A stretch of DNA of 64,000 bases from Leptobrachium leishanense (taxonomy: Eukaryota > Chordata > Amphibia > Anura > Megophryidae), in contig CM019064.1 of assembly GCA_009667805.1 (NCBI GenBank), positions 379,809,120 to 379,873,119 of the forward strand, written 5' to 3'. Of the stretch, positions 21,017 to 32,308 are shown one piece after another. Position numbers and translations under genes: made by a program. The stretch's first letter is position 1, and every line of letters starts with the position of its first letter. The notes under the pieces are model-generated. The model was given only the letters and a program-made list of their open reading frames with translations. It was not told the DNA's origin and searched no databases.

Positions 21017-21975
21017 CCATTCGCTGCTGGGGCATATCCATGAGCGAGCTGGGGCATATCCATGAGCGAGCTGGGGCATATCCATGAGCTGCTTGGGCAT
21101 ATCCATGAGCGAGCTGGGGCATATCCATGAGCGAGTTGGGGCATATCCATGAGCGAGCTGGGGCATATCCATGAGCTGCTGGTGGCATATCCATGAGCGA
21201 GCTGGGGCATATCCATGAGCTGCTGGGGCATATCCATGAGCGAGCTGGGGCATATCCATGAGCTGCTGGGGCATATCCATGAGCTGCTGGGGCATATCCA
21301 TGAGCGAGCTGGGGCATATCCATGAGCGAGCTGGGGCATATCCATGAGCTGCTGGGGCATATCCATGAGCGAGCTGGGGCATATCCATGAGCGAGCTGGG
21401 GCATATCCATGAGCGAGCTGGGGCAAATCCATGAGTGAGCTGGGGCAAATCCTTGAGTGAGCTGGGGCATATCCATGTGTGAGCTGGGGCAAATCCATGA
21501 CTGAGCTGGGGCAAATCCATGTGTGAGCTGGGGCAAATCCATGTGTGAGCTGGGGCATATCCATGTGCTGGGGCATATCCATGTGTTGGGGCAATATCCA
21601 TGTGCTGGGGCAATATCCATGAGCTGGGGCATTATCCATGTGCTGGGGCAAATCCATGTGCTGGGGCATATCCATAAATTGGGGGGCAAATCCATGTGCT
21701 GGGGAAAATCCATGTGCTGGGGCAAATCCATGTGCTGGGGCATATCCATAAGTTGGGGGGCAAATCCATGTGCTGGGGCAAATCCATGTGCTGGGGCATA
21801 TCCATGAGCTGTGGGGCATATCCATAAACTGGGGGGCATATCCATAAGCTGGGGGGCATATCCATAAGCTGGGGGGCATATCCATGAGCTGGGGGACAGT
21901 ATCCATGAGCTGGGGGACAGTATCCATGAGCTGGGGCAGTATATCCATGAGAGGAGCTGGGGCAATATCCATTAT
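21017..21975 (-). repeat. Minisatellite array in K element, unit 2
   Basis: Same unit types and same zoning as at 18737-19475 but about 220 bp longer, through extra ATGAGCTGCTGGGGCATATC and GAGCGAGC units at the left side. The right 500 bp are almost unchanged, with one 18-bp unit lost near 21655. Confidence 0.93.
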
Positions 21976-22100
21976 TACACTATTTGATTTCAGAATATTT
22001 ATTTTCCTGTTTTCCTCCTCTAAAAACTAGGTGCGTCTTATGGTCAGGTGCGTCTTATGGAGCGAAAAATACGGTAAGTAATGATTTACGCTACGGGTCC

Positions 22101-23041
22101 AAGCATCGACTGCAACTTGTCATGCCTAGCTCCTGCTGAAGAGCGTCCAATCAACCCGGAACTGCGCTGTCCAGAGGTGGCTTTGACCAGTTCCATAAAC
22201 CTGATCTCTGCTGAACAAAAGCCATCTAGTATGGCATGGCATTGATTGAAGAGTTCTGTGTGAAAACAGACCCAGGATGGAAAAAAGTGAGACAGAGGTT
22301 ATTTGCATGTCTTACCCAGAGTTCAATGCTGCATATGGGGAATGTAGCACAGGAGATCTGGGATGCAGCTCTTTGAATTGCTGTGATGTGGAAATGGCTT
22401 CTGCAATAATTAGAGAGAGAGAGATTTGTGTAGATATATTTTATTCCTATAATAATATATTATATAAGCATCGTACAGTAAAGCCATAAATTTAATGCCA
22501 TTTTGTCCCTCAAAAAATAAGAAAACATGTAAAAATACACAAATATATAATTTAGCTGTACTAAGAAAAGACCCACAGACAGAGAAAAAGGATGGGAAGG
22601 AAAATGTGAAATTCAATAGTTCACATACTCTATAAAATACGCCCTTGGTATGGTGAGAACACCATGGTCAGCTTATTGATAATTTTCATACTGAGACTTT
22701 ATCTATAACATGGAGTTTGCGGGGCAAACAGGGAGTTCTGCTAAGGCTCCATCTGGCTGCAAACATAAGGTTAACTTTATATAATGTAATTTTAGAAGAT
22801 AGACGGTTTCCTTATTTGTTAATAACTCCACTGGCTTGGACGTAAGGCCCATAGGAAGTTGTTTATGAAGAACATCTGAAAAGTGGTAAATTATTTGGGA
22901 CCCACAGAAGCTATGCTTAGTCCCTCTCTTCTTCAGATCTAAAACAAAACCAATCAACCTGATGAAGTGAAGAATGTATAAGATAAGGTATATTTGCATA
23001 CTTCAATATTCTTATAGATATATATATATATATATATATAT
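22101..23041. other. Unassigned intergenic DNA
   Basis: No gene or complete repeat recognised. A run of TA repeats at 23017-23049 marks the start of the next tandem duplication. Confidence 0.4.
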
Positions 23042-23050
23042 AAATATATG

Positions 23051-23250
23051 CTGGCTGGGTGGAGTAGAGGTAACATCACTGCTCTATAACCATGGAGACC
23101 GTGGAGACACAGGCTCGATCCCAGCAAGAGCACCTCTCCAGTAAGTGTCCTTGGGCAAGACACCTAACGGTACATACTCGCCACCCAGAACATACTTGAA
23201 AACGAGAAAAATCGCAATGTATCCTTCCTGGTAAAATACTTTCTCAAAAA
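23051..23250 (+). mobile_element. tRNA-derived SINE, copy 2
   Basis: Same body as copy 1 at 4471. The A box region TGGAGTAGAGG and a B-box-like GGCTCGATCCC are visible, followed by AGTGTCCTTGGGCAAGACAC and the CTTCCTGGTAAAATAC end. Confidence 0.8.
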
Positions 23251-23606
23251 AATATATATACCTGTTATTTATTTATTTGTTTTACTTAATACTTTCACTA
23301 CTAAGTGATTTTTCCATAAAACCAGTGTCAGTAGCCAGCGGTTATTTGGAAAATAAGTTTTCACTATTTATACAGTAAAATAATCCACAATGTATATTAC
23401 TGTATTAGCCCTATTTTACAGGTGTTTCCGTCATCTACATGGCTTCCTCAGCTGACCACGAAACGCATCTCAGTCAGTTTATTCTATGTTATTTTAAGTA
23501 TTTGGCTTTAGTCTGCTGCAATCGTTTGGAGGTGGTTCTTTGGGTTTGCTTAAAGAATCCCATATGTGTTGAGAAATACACTAGGGGAGACCCTATATAT
23601 TTTCTT

Positions 23607-23646
<40 letters not shown>

Positions 23647-23666
23647 TATATATATATAAATATATG

Positions 23667-23866
23667 CTGGCTGGGTGGAGTAGAGGTAACATCACTGCTC
23701 TATAACCATGGAGACCGTGGAGACACAGGCTCGATCCAGCAAGAGCACCTCTCCAGTAAGTGTCCTTGGGCAAGACACCTAACGGTACATACTCGCCACC
23801 CAGAACATACTTGAAAACGAGAAAAATCGCAATGTATCCTTCCTGGTAAAATACTTTCTCAAAAAA
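23667..23866 (+). mobile_element. tRNA-derived SINE, copy 3
   Basis: Tandem duplicate of copy 2. It has lost one C in the B box (GGCTCGATCCAGC). Confidence 0.8.
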
Positions 23867-24337
23867 ATATATATACCTGTTATTTATTTATTTGTTTTAC
23901 TTAATACTTTCACTACTAAGTGATTTTTCCATAAAACCAGTGTCAGTAGCCAGCGGTTATATGGAAAATAAGTTTTCACTATTTATACAGTAAAATAATC
24001 CACAATGTATATTTACTGTATTAGCCCTATTTTACAGGTGTTTCCGTCATCTACATGGCTTCCTCAGCTGACCACGAAACGCATCTCAGTCAGTTTATTC
24101 TATGTTATTTTAAGTATTTGGCTTTAGTCTGCTGCAATCGTTTGGAGGTGGTTCTTTGGGTTTGCTTAAAGAATCCCATATGTGTTGAGAAATACACTAG
24201 GGGAGACCCTATATATTTTCTTCTTTATATATATATATATATATATATATGAATGGTGGTTGATAAGAGAACTGGAGGAAGGTGTGAGGGCACCTGAGAA
24301 GGTGGAAGAAAAACACTCTTCAAGGAAAGTAACTTAA

Positions 24338-24904
24338 AGGGATTCTCTAGGGTTAGGCAACATGACCACCTAAGCTTTTTTAGGTGGTCATGATGCCCTG
24401 AGTATGCCCTTGCCTTACTCCCCTCCCTCCGCTCAGCCGATCGGCTAAAACAGCTGAGAGATGTGGAGGACTTTACTCCGCCCTCCCAGCTGTCAGTCAG
24501 CAGAGCGGGATTCATATTTCCCGCTTCTGCCGACTATTGCCTTTCAGTGCAACGACGTCTCCAACTCGCCGCGTAGCTGGCGGCAGCGGCTGAGGATTAG
24601 TGTTGTGCGCATCCTCTTGCGCGCAACACTAATCAAAGAAGATGGAGCCGGGAGGAAGCCTGCTGATTGGCTGGTTTACGTGAGCGGCGCACACGGCGCT
24701 TCTCACGTAAATCATTAGACAAGTTAAAGATTTTCAGGACGGGAGCGGAAGAGGAGAGAGGTGAGTACAAAAAAAAAAGACGCCGTTGGAAACAAGTGGT
24801 TTTTAGGGTAAGTATTACATTAAAAAAAAAATACTCAATAACTAGGTAGGGAATAGGTATATTTTAATGTAAAAAAAGGGGGGATTTTTGCCTAGAGTGT
24901 CCCT
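24338..24904. mobile_element. T2/Kolobok-type MITE
   Basis: The element is flanked by TTAA (24334-24337, 24905-24908). It starts AGGGATTCTCTAGGGTTAGG and ends CCTAGAGTGTCCCT. TTAAAGGG-type termini with TTAA duplication are the signature of the amphibian T2 family. The interior has short inverted repeats (GACCACCTAAGC..TTAGGTGGTC, TTGTGCGCATCC..GCGCGCAACACTAAT). Confidence 0.8.
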
Positions 24905-24908
24905 TTAA

Positions 24909-26772
24909 AGATGAAAATACTGCACAATGTTGAATATATTTTTTATTCTTTTCACATACGCTGAAGACAAGATATTCCATAGAAGGATTGATCATTATCC
25001 CCACAGGCAAATTTAGGTAATTGATGCTGTACCTGTTGCCTATTACACATGTATTAGCACCTCGGCTGTCATGCCCAAAGAGCTACAAATTATGGAACGC
25101 ATTCTGTAGCCCATTTGCAAATGAATTTTGTTTGAAATAAATGGAATTCCTTTGCATTGACCAGAATTAGATCAAATTGAGTATACTCAATACCAAGACG
25201 CCAACAGGTGCTTTGAAGATCGAGTATATTCAATCTAGTGAAGGGGTTAAGAGTTCAAATTGGAATTGTGAGTTATTGACTCATTAATCGTTCTTTCCAG
25301 CTCTTATATATTCAAACTAAAATATTAAATTCAAAAAGTTTTTGGTTTTCTTGAATTTCACAAAAGTGAAATTGTAAACCTCGCAATTAGTGTGTCTCTG
25401 CTTTTGATATTGAGCAGCTTTTGTATTACCTAGAGGCCAGTTTCAGACGAAACCAATCACACACAAAAGTCCAGCCAGTCTAATTAGCAGCATATAAATT
25501 AGAGGCATAGGTCTAGTTAGTCCTCCTGAGGGTTTATCCAGTCAACATATTGGCGTGAAGTTTAGAAGTTGCGTGTTGTTATTGTACGACAATATCCTAA
25601 ATCCAATGTCCTAAAGGTTACAATCTGAAACATTGTTACCAGGTCTTTCTAAGTGTCTCTCGGTGACCTAGATGGAAAAAGCCTTGTGTCAGCATCAAAA
25701 TTAGCTGAGCCATTCTTTCTGTCTTTTTAGAGGCTATATACTCATTATCATTATTTCCACCAGCCGAATCATTCCATTTTCACAGTGTCCTATCCATTTG
25801 AGACCTTATCACTGATCCCCCGTCTTTAAGGCTCTCTAGCCCCCTTGCCAACCGTTTAAAATAACAAGCATCTTAGTCCATAAAACTTCTTGGTTTTTTT
25901 TGCCGAGCATTTTACACTTTGTAATATGTGTTGCTATAAAAAAAAATGTACATCGCAATAAAAATATGCTAAATCAAGATTGCCGGTTCTAAATCGCTGT
26001 TTTACCATCTGCCCCTCGTTCTCTGCTCCCAGCTCATTGCAATATATTTTTTGCTGATCTCAGCGAAATCCGTGCAGACGAAATTTATACCCTGTATAAT
26101 TTAATTCATTCTCCTTCGCATCTGCATCTATTTATTCTGAAATTACTTTGTGAGTAACAATCCTTCTTTTAGAAGTCTCATGGGTCTGTATCATTTTCAC
26201 TGTTTAACCCCTTCATAAACTGTAGAATGTATTTTTTTAGCCAATAATCTCAAGAAAGACCTGTCAGAAATTAAATGTGCATTCCAAAGCTGTTTGGTGG
26301 TTTTTGGGATGTTTGATGGAAGTGTTTTAATTTTATTTTTTTTATTCTACAGATGAGTTATGTAGCCTTTAATATAACCCATGTTATTCCAAGACAGGTG
26401 GCATGTAGGTGAACTCAAAGGCATATTCTAATAGTGTCAAACCGTTCCCTAATTAGATTCTCCTACCAAACTGCATCATCATTCTCTTTACATCTATGTA
26501 AAAGCTTGCCATATGGTTTTCATTATATAAGATGAGTAATAGAGAAGTGAATAAATCTTTTGTGTTTTAAAACTGAGCTTTCTGCCTTCCTTTCTCTTCA
26601 GTCTGTAACATGATATCAATTAACATCCCCATCTTCCCTGTCCTTTTCTCCGAACACAGCAGAAACCCCCACTTACTCAAGGCCGCATAATAAGTAGGAT
26701 TACCTTCTTATGTTTAAAAGATAAGTAAATCGTTTCACTTGCTATAACACATATTTTACCAGAATGGTTTAA
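24909..26772. other. Repeat-poor intergenic DNA
   Basis: The longest stretch of the window (about 1.9 kb) without an obvious mobile element. No reading frame, splice-site context or RNA gene was recognised. A TTTAACCCCTTCATAAACTG at 26202 resembles a lone piggyBac-type end. Confidence 0.4.
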
Positions 26773-27182
26773 CCCCTTCACTACCAAGTGATTTTCCTAA
26801 AAAAAAACATTGTCAGGAACCAGTGTTTTTTTGAAAAATCATTTTTAATTAATTATACAGTAAGAAATATTTGGGCATATTCACAGTGTATTTTTTACTG
26901 TAATAACATATTTGGCCAGTAGATGGTGCCATCTACTGCCAGATTGAGTTACAGTTGCAGCTCGTGTTCCGTGCGTCAGCTGCTGAATGTCCGGTCATTC
27001 AGTTAGACAATTTTACAGTTTTAGCTCTTTGGGGATTATGCCCACAGGGTTAAAACTTTGGGGGCACCTTTTGCAGCCCAAAAGCCAATGAAATTTCTCT
27101 TCAGCAAACAAATTTCATTGGCTTTTGGGCTGCAGTGCTGCAGATCAAGATATCTCAAAATCGGGCACTGGAAGTGAAGGGG
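26773..27182. mobile_element. piggyBac-like MITE
   Basis: TTAA on both sides (26769-26772, 27183-27186). The ends are CCCCTTCACTACCAAGTG and CACTGGAAGTGAAGGGG. A pair of complementary stretches, TTTGCAGCCCAAAAGCCAATG and CATTGGCTTTTGGGC, forms an internal hairpin near 27075-27135. Confidence 0.75.
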
Positions 27183-27472
27183 TTAAATAAGACTCCAAAC
27201 TCCAATAGGATGTACTTCTTTGTATCACTTTTAATACAGCAACATAAAAATATTGACTGCAACGCACGATAGGGCTACGGCACAGGGACGGTAAGGAGTG
27301 TGTAAAACAAGTGTTGGGGTTCAAGATTGCCTTATGGATAATAATAGGATCTTTGCGTCAGATGACATGTTTCTTCATGGATACAGTGATGAAATCACAA
27401 GAGTTACAGTCAACTGCTTGTCTAACTACACCGATATCATGGATTTCTACTAACCTAAGGGGTTAATCGTTC

Positions 27473-27718
27473 CCCGTACTTCGGGAATTCAAATTCCCTG
27501 ACCCTGCAGTGAATTCAGCATTTGCCGCAGTGTCCCCCAAAAGTGTAGGAAAAAGCCGCCAAACTGATCTGAAAATCGCCTAAAAGCCGCTGATACAATC
27601 CAAAAAATCTGCGAATTGCCAGGTTTTGAATAGCCGAATGGCTGCAAAATTGCACCGTACGGGGAAATTCACCATTCAGTGCAATTTCACGGTCAGTCCA
27701 GCTCTCTTTGAATAACCC
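27473..27718. mobile_element. Degenerate family B fragment
   Basis: GACCCTGCAGTGAATTCAGC and the CTCTCTTTGAATAACCCC end match family B, but the rest is strongly diverged and the other end is missing. Confidence 0.5.
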
Positions 27719-27835
27719 CTTTAGTCTCTGTAGCTACTGTACACACTCGACGCACATTTTGTAACAACTCCTTTTTAGAAATCAATGATATTGATGTAAT
27801 TAGCCTGCAGAACAAACATAACGGTTTCAATTTCT

Positions 27836-28230
27836 TGTCCCTGCGGTGAATTCAGCATTCACTGCAGGGTCCCCGAAGTGCAGGGAAAAGCTGCTGAAAA
27901 ATTGCCAAATCGAAAGTAAAAACCGCTGCAAAGCCATCAAAAACATTGGATCTGATCTGATAAACCGCCACAAACCTGCCAAACGCACCCGAATATCTGC
28001 CGCAAAACCACTGAACGCATCCAAAAAAAGTCGATGATCCGCCGACAAGCCGACGAAGGGGAAAAAAACAAAAAACATTGCAACTTTTAAAAGCTGTTTG
28101 CAAAAAAACTACTGCACGAAATTGCCTGAAAATCACATATAAGGTCCTATGAATAATAATAAAAAGGACTGTTCCAGAAAAGAAAAACGCTATTTGAAAA
28201 AAAAATGTAAAATGCCTAAAAAATTGAATT
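27836..28230. mobile_element. Degenerate family B fragment
   Basis: The order TGCGGTGAATTCAGC, GCAGGGTCCCCGAAG, TGCAGGGAAAAGC, then a GAAAATCACATATAAGGTCC and ATAATAAAAAGG stretch follows family B. Both true ends are absent. Confidence 0.55.
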
Positions 28231-28425
28231 ATGTTTTTTTGCATTACAGGGAAATTGTGACTGTTCTCCCTAATTTAAGAGGGGACAATAACCTATTGGC
28301 TATATTTAGTGAGTTTGGAGGGTTAACCCCTTTGTTCCCTGAAACGCTTGAAGTGGTATGTTTGCCTATTTGTATAAAAGCTACACAACTGGTATCACCA
28401 GTGTCTGTTTTATCGTTCCAAGTAA

Positions 28426-29055
28426 GGCCCGTGCCAGATGAACGCAGTGATCACGTCCGTGTTGCCGCACAGTTTAGGCTAGGGTCAGACGAACGCATTT
28501 TCGCGTTGTCTGTGAAAAAGTGCGTTCGAACGAATGGACGCATTTTTTCACGGAGTACGCGATAACGGTCATACAATGTGCATTTGCGTTCGTGATTTTG
28601 TACGGATCATCAATAAAACACTTTTTGCGTCTGGACGTTATGTTGGCCGGACATTAGCAGCGTCTGACATCTCCAAATCACGCACACACGCCGCTAGCGG
28701 ACGCAGCGCACTCTGTATGACCGTACTTGCGGTTTCACGTTCGACAAAATGCGTTCGTTTGCCACTTTCGTTGCGCAGCCAGACTTTCGTGCGACCGTAC
28801 TTCGTATATTGGCCGTCATTGCCCGTCATTTGCTGCTAGTGCGGCCGTAATTAAGTACGCCAGAACGCACGTTTAAAGTGCGCTAGTCTGACCCTAGCCT
28901 TAACGTCTGTCGTAGCATAGAATCATGATCTAGAGAAACCCACACATGAAGTACGTGCGCACAGAACTGCGCATGCACAACACGTGGCAAACGGTCGCAA
29001 GTTAGGCAAGAACGTAAAACCGCTACCACAGACTCGCAGAGTGCGCCATGTCCGC
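28426..29055. mobile_element. Older family C MITE, interrupted by a younger copy
   Basis: It begins after TAA with GGCCCGTGCCAGATGAACG, followed by CAGTGATCACGTCC, as at 46699 and 60271. After the nested copy (28477-28899) it continues CGTCTGTCGTAGCATAG. Its right end is lost at a join with family B near 29060. Confidence 0.75.
28477..28899. mobile_element. Family C MITE, copy 2, nested in an older family C copy
   Basis: The ends are GGCTAGGGTCAGAC and GTCTGACCCTAGCC, with TTA duplicated at 28474-28476 and 28900-28902. The uninterrupted sequence CACAGTTTAACATCTGTCG at 60310 is the empty site. Confidence 0.9.
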
Positions 29056-29067
29056 GTAAAAAAATAT

Positions 29068-29585
29068 TGCAGTTTTTATTCAATATCTAATGAACCATTT
29101 ATTATTTTATTCTGCAGTAAAGAGTCTCTTTATTTCCAGATTTTTTAGGATCTTTTAGGCATTTTTCTGGATTTTTTCGGCAACATTTTTTTCTTTTTTT
29201 TTTTTAAATCGTTTTTCTTTAACAGACCTTTTTATTATCATTCATTGGATCTTATATGAAAATTCCAGACATTTTCGTTCAGTAGTTTTTTTGCACACAG
29301 CGTTTCAATTTTCAAATGTACTGTTTTTTTCTATTTTTTACCACGTTCGTCTGCTAGTCTGTTTTTTCCGGCATGTTCGGCGGGGTTTTTGCGGCGGTTT
29401 CTGTGGGTTTTCGGTGAGTGTTTGGCGGGTTTGTGGCGGCTTTTCCCTGCACTATAGGGGCCCGGCGGTGCTTGCTGAATACACCGCAGAGTCGGCGAAC
29501 TAGAATCGCCGAATCGCCCTGAAGTGCAGGGAACGAAAGGTCACCAAATGTGTGGTGACTTCTCGGATCTCTCTGAATAACCCTG
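29068..29585. mobile_element. Family B MITE, left-truncated
   Basis: It starts within the core (ATTCAATATCTAATGAACC), continues through CTGCAGTAAAGAGTCTC and ends with a family B terminus (CTCTGAATAACCCTG) followed by TA. The left half is missing at the junction with the family C copy. Confidence 0.75.
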
Positions 29586-29615
29586 TATGTGTATGGATTA
29601 CTGAACAAAGAATTA

Positions 29616-30489
29616 CAGGGTTATTCAAAGAGAATCGAAAAGCCACCGCACGTTTGGTGACTTTTCGTTCACTTCAATTCGTTATGATTTGGCTATCCCA
29701 TTTGGGCGACCCTGCGGTGTATTCAGCAAGCATCACAGGGAAATCATAGTGCAGGGAAAAGCCGCTGCAAACCCGCCGAACACTCACTGCAAAACCTGGC
29801 TCACCGAAACCCGCAAAAATATCTGGATTAACCCCAGAGAAACCCGAGCAGCCGCCGATCACAGCGCAGAGCAGCCGCCGGAAAAACCCAACACCGCAGA
29901 CGAATGGAGTGAGAAAAAAATAGTACGCTTGAATGTTTGATAAGTGAAACGTGGTTTGCAAAGAAACTACAGAACGAAAATGTCTGAAATTTAAGATCCA
30001 ATGAATTATAATAAAAAGGGCTGTTACAGAAAAAAGAAAAAACGATTTAAAAACAAATAAAGAAAAAACTAATTTTGCAAAAATATCCCGAAAAATGCCT
30101 AAAAGATCCTATAAAAACTATACATAAAGAGACTTTTTACTGTAGAATATTATAATCAACGTTTTATTAGTTATTGGATTAAAAAGGGAATATTTTTAAC
30201 ATTGAAGCCTATGGGATTCGCCTGAATAAACCTGTTGAATGGCAGGGCCATTCGGCAACTTTTCCCTGCTGGTTTTTGTTCTCTGAATAGATGAAGCATT
30301 GCTTCTCTATGGGGATTTCACTGGGCTTGAACAGGCACCGAACAGGCACCGTATGTGCAGGCAATTTGCCAGGATTTGGCGAACTGCCTGCTCTCTGAAT
30401 AGCCGAATGGCCAAGAAAGGTAACCGTACGCCGAATTTCACTGTTCGGTTACCTTTCGGCCGCAATTCGGATCTCTTTGAATAACCGTG
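29616..30489. mobile_element. Family B MITE, opposite orientation
   Basis: It starts CAGGGTTATTCAAAGAGA and ends TTTGAATAACCGTG, a diverged terminus, with TA outside both. It lies 30 bp from the previous copy; that 30-bp spacer recurs next to another B copy at 41513. Confidence 0.8.
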
Positions 30490-31043
30490 ATAGTCACATT
30501 ACCCTTTGACTGCTAATCAAGACATGGTCTGGTTTGCATCATGGTTATCCCCAAGTTGACCCAAATCTTGTAATACTTCAGGAGTCTAACCTAGAGCCAG
30601 ATTGCATCAAAATGTCTAATTCTAAATTTCAATGCCCACTGTAATATATTGCGCATATTGTGGTTAATCTGGATTGGATGCAGATTTGTCAAGAAGGAAG
30701 TTACTAAAGTTTGTTTTAGTATAACCCTCACAGTGCCCTCCGATCATTACTTAATATTGTTTTAACAAATTCCTTAAATGGTGCTACGTGATAGGAAGGC
30801 ACTTTGTAATAAGAAATCTATGCATACATTCCTATGGTTCATATTTGAAAATAAATCTTTCAAGACCCACTACCACCAAAATAATGAAATGTCCTTATCG
30901 TGTTTATATTATATGTCTGATATCTTACATGTATTTTGATTTTCTCTTGTTTGTCTAGTTAAGAAAATATTTTAGTTTATATGTGTTTCTGAGTGCATTG
31001 CTTTTGTGATATTTGTTGTTGTAAACTGCCCCCCCCCAACAGT
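30490..31043. other. Unassigned intergenic DNA
   Basis: No gene, terminal repeat or tandem repeat seen. Confidence 0.4.
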
Positions 31044-31754
31044 GGGCTATATTACATTCTTCACGCAAAAAGCCTCGCGCAAAGCGAAAATCTTTGCGCC
31101 AAGCGTTAAACTATTGCGCGCAAATCACCACTGGAATTACAATCCTCGCGGATTTTTCTTCCGCCGATCAATTGCGCGCGCAAACAGGATGCGCACAAAT
31201 GCAGGCGCAGTACCGTCTCGCACAAAAATCTTTGCGCGCGCAGTTTTGTGCACCCATTCAGCCAATCAAAATGAAGAAACACACCTATCAAACGCAACTG
31301 AATTGCGTCTGACAGAGGCATTGGAGACGGGTTCTGCGTCTATGATGCAAAATGAGCACATATGCTACAGTAATAATACACACACACATCCATTATATTG
31401 TTACTGCATTCCTTTTTATGGGCTGGTGTATTTGGGTTCGGCCAGGTTGTTCAGATCTGCCGTTACCACCAGCTTTTAGGAGTTGCTAAAATAATGTACG
31501 CAAAGGCTATGCGGTAATTACCGCGAAATAGATTGTAATACCATCCGCAGTACCAGCGCACATTTGCATTTGCGCTCACAATGTTACGTATAGAACGCGC
31601 GCAGCACAGTAAGCTCGCACAGGGTTCGCGCAGGTTCACCCACGGTAGACGATTGCGCGTGGTTGTTGCGCTGACTATGTAATACGGGATTAAGCGCAAA
31701 TGGTTTTACCCCTCGCGTTAATGTTTTAATTGATTGAAGATTGTAATTTAGCCC
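31044..31754. mobile_element. Family E MITE, copy 2
   Basis: GGGCTATATTACATTC to GATTGTAATTTAGCCC, with AGT duplicated at 31041-31043 and 31755-31757. Uninterrupted, 711 bp, with many GCGCAAA motifs. It confirms the structure of copy 1 without its Tc1 insertion. Confidence 0.88.
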
Positions 31755-31904
31755 AGTATCTTTACAGAACTTGTTCCTCACTTTGTGGCATTGGGCATAG
31801 AATGGAGTGAATAGGTCATATCTCCAAAACTCATAAGGAATTCATTGTGTGGGCAGATGGAAAATTATGTGCCCGCCGTGAGTTCCAAAGTGGGATGTGC
31901 AGCG

Positions 31905-32140
31905 TCTGTAAGGGGTAGGCTGGCGAAACGCGTTGGATATTTTATTATTTAGGATTATTTTATGTTTTTGAGAAAGTATTTTACCAGTAAGGATACATTC
32001 TCTCGTTTTCAAGTATGTCCTGGGTGGCGAGTATGTACCTTTAGGTGTCTTGCCCAAGGACACTTACTGGAGAGGTGCTCTTGCCAGGATTCAATCCTGT
32101 GTCTCCACAATTATAGAGCAGTGATGTTACCCCATCCAAA
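31905..32140 (-). mobile_element. SINE copy 4 (inverted) next to a CGAAACGCG motif
   Basis: TTACCAGTAAGGATACATTC through ACACTTACTGGAGAGGTGC to GTGATGTTACCCCATCC (31973-32140) is the SINE body in reverse. It is diverged but keeps a B-box-like GGATTGAATCC on the minus strand. Just left, GGCGAAACGCGTTGG (31923-31937) matches the centre of the palindrome at 0.9 kb. Confidence 0.65.
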
Positions 32141-32181
32141 TGGTAATTGTTTTTATCGCTGCGATTGTGGTTACCAATAAA

Positions 32182-32308
32182 GGGCAATATTCCAAAGTTG
32201 GTAACTTAACCAGAGCTGTTGTAAACTTAATAACTCCATAGACTATAATAGCTCTCATACATTTACAACAGCTTCGTTTAAATTAGCACCAACTTTGGAA
32301 TAGGGCCC
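32182..32308. mobile_element. Family D MITE, copy 1
   Basis: A near-palindrome: GGGCAATATTCCAAAGTTGG and CCAACTTTGGAATAGGGCCC, with CCAGAGCTGTTGTAAACTT inside. More diverged than copies at 47269 and 60370. Confidence 0.7.

Larger units (their letters stand above)
19817..22074. mobile_element. K element, unit 2
   Basis: Duplicate of the K element in the second tandem unit, with the same ends and TA flanks. It has three rather than four left-end repeats but a longer minisatellite with more CTGCTGGGGC units. Confidence 0.75.
16916..22100. repeat. Tandem duplication of a ~2.7-kb segment
   Basis: AGCTGACGAGCGCATTGTG occurs at 16916 and 19604, and both units end in GATTTACSCTACGGGTCCAA (near 19600 and 22100). 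Unit 1 is 2688 bp and unit 2 about 2500 bp. Each contains a leader of about 200 bp, a K element, 440-455-bp higher-order repeats, a GC-rich palindrome and a minisatellite. The length difference comes from repeat copy number. Confidence 0.92.
23042..24250. repeat. 616-bp tandem duplication
   Basis: AAATATATGCTGGCTGGG occurs at 23042 and 23658. Each unit contains a SINE, a piggyBac-like stretch (TTTCACTACTAAGTGATT), ACAGGTGTTTCCGTCATC, CCACGAAACGCATCTCAG and a terminal (TA)n. The units differ by single-base indels. TA runs at 23017, 23610 and 24225 bound the units, a likely cause of unequal exchange. Confidence 0.92.

Noticed and set aside
18641..21972. Minus-strand frames of 130-348 codons in the K elements
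   Set aside because: Same minisatellite effect; no codon structure beyond the repeat.
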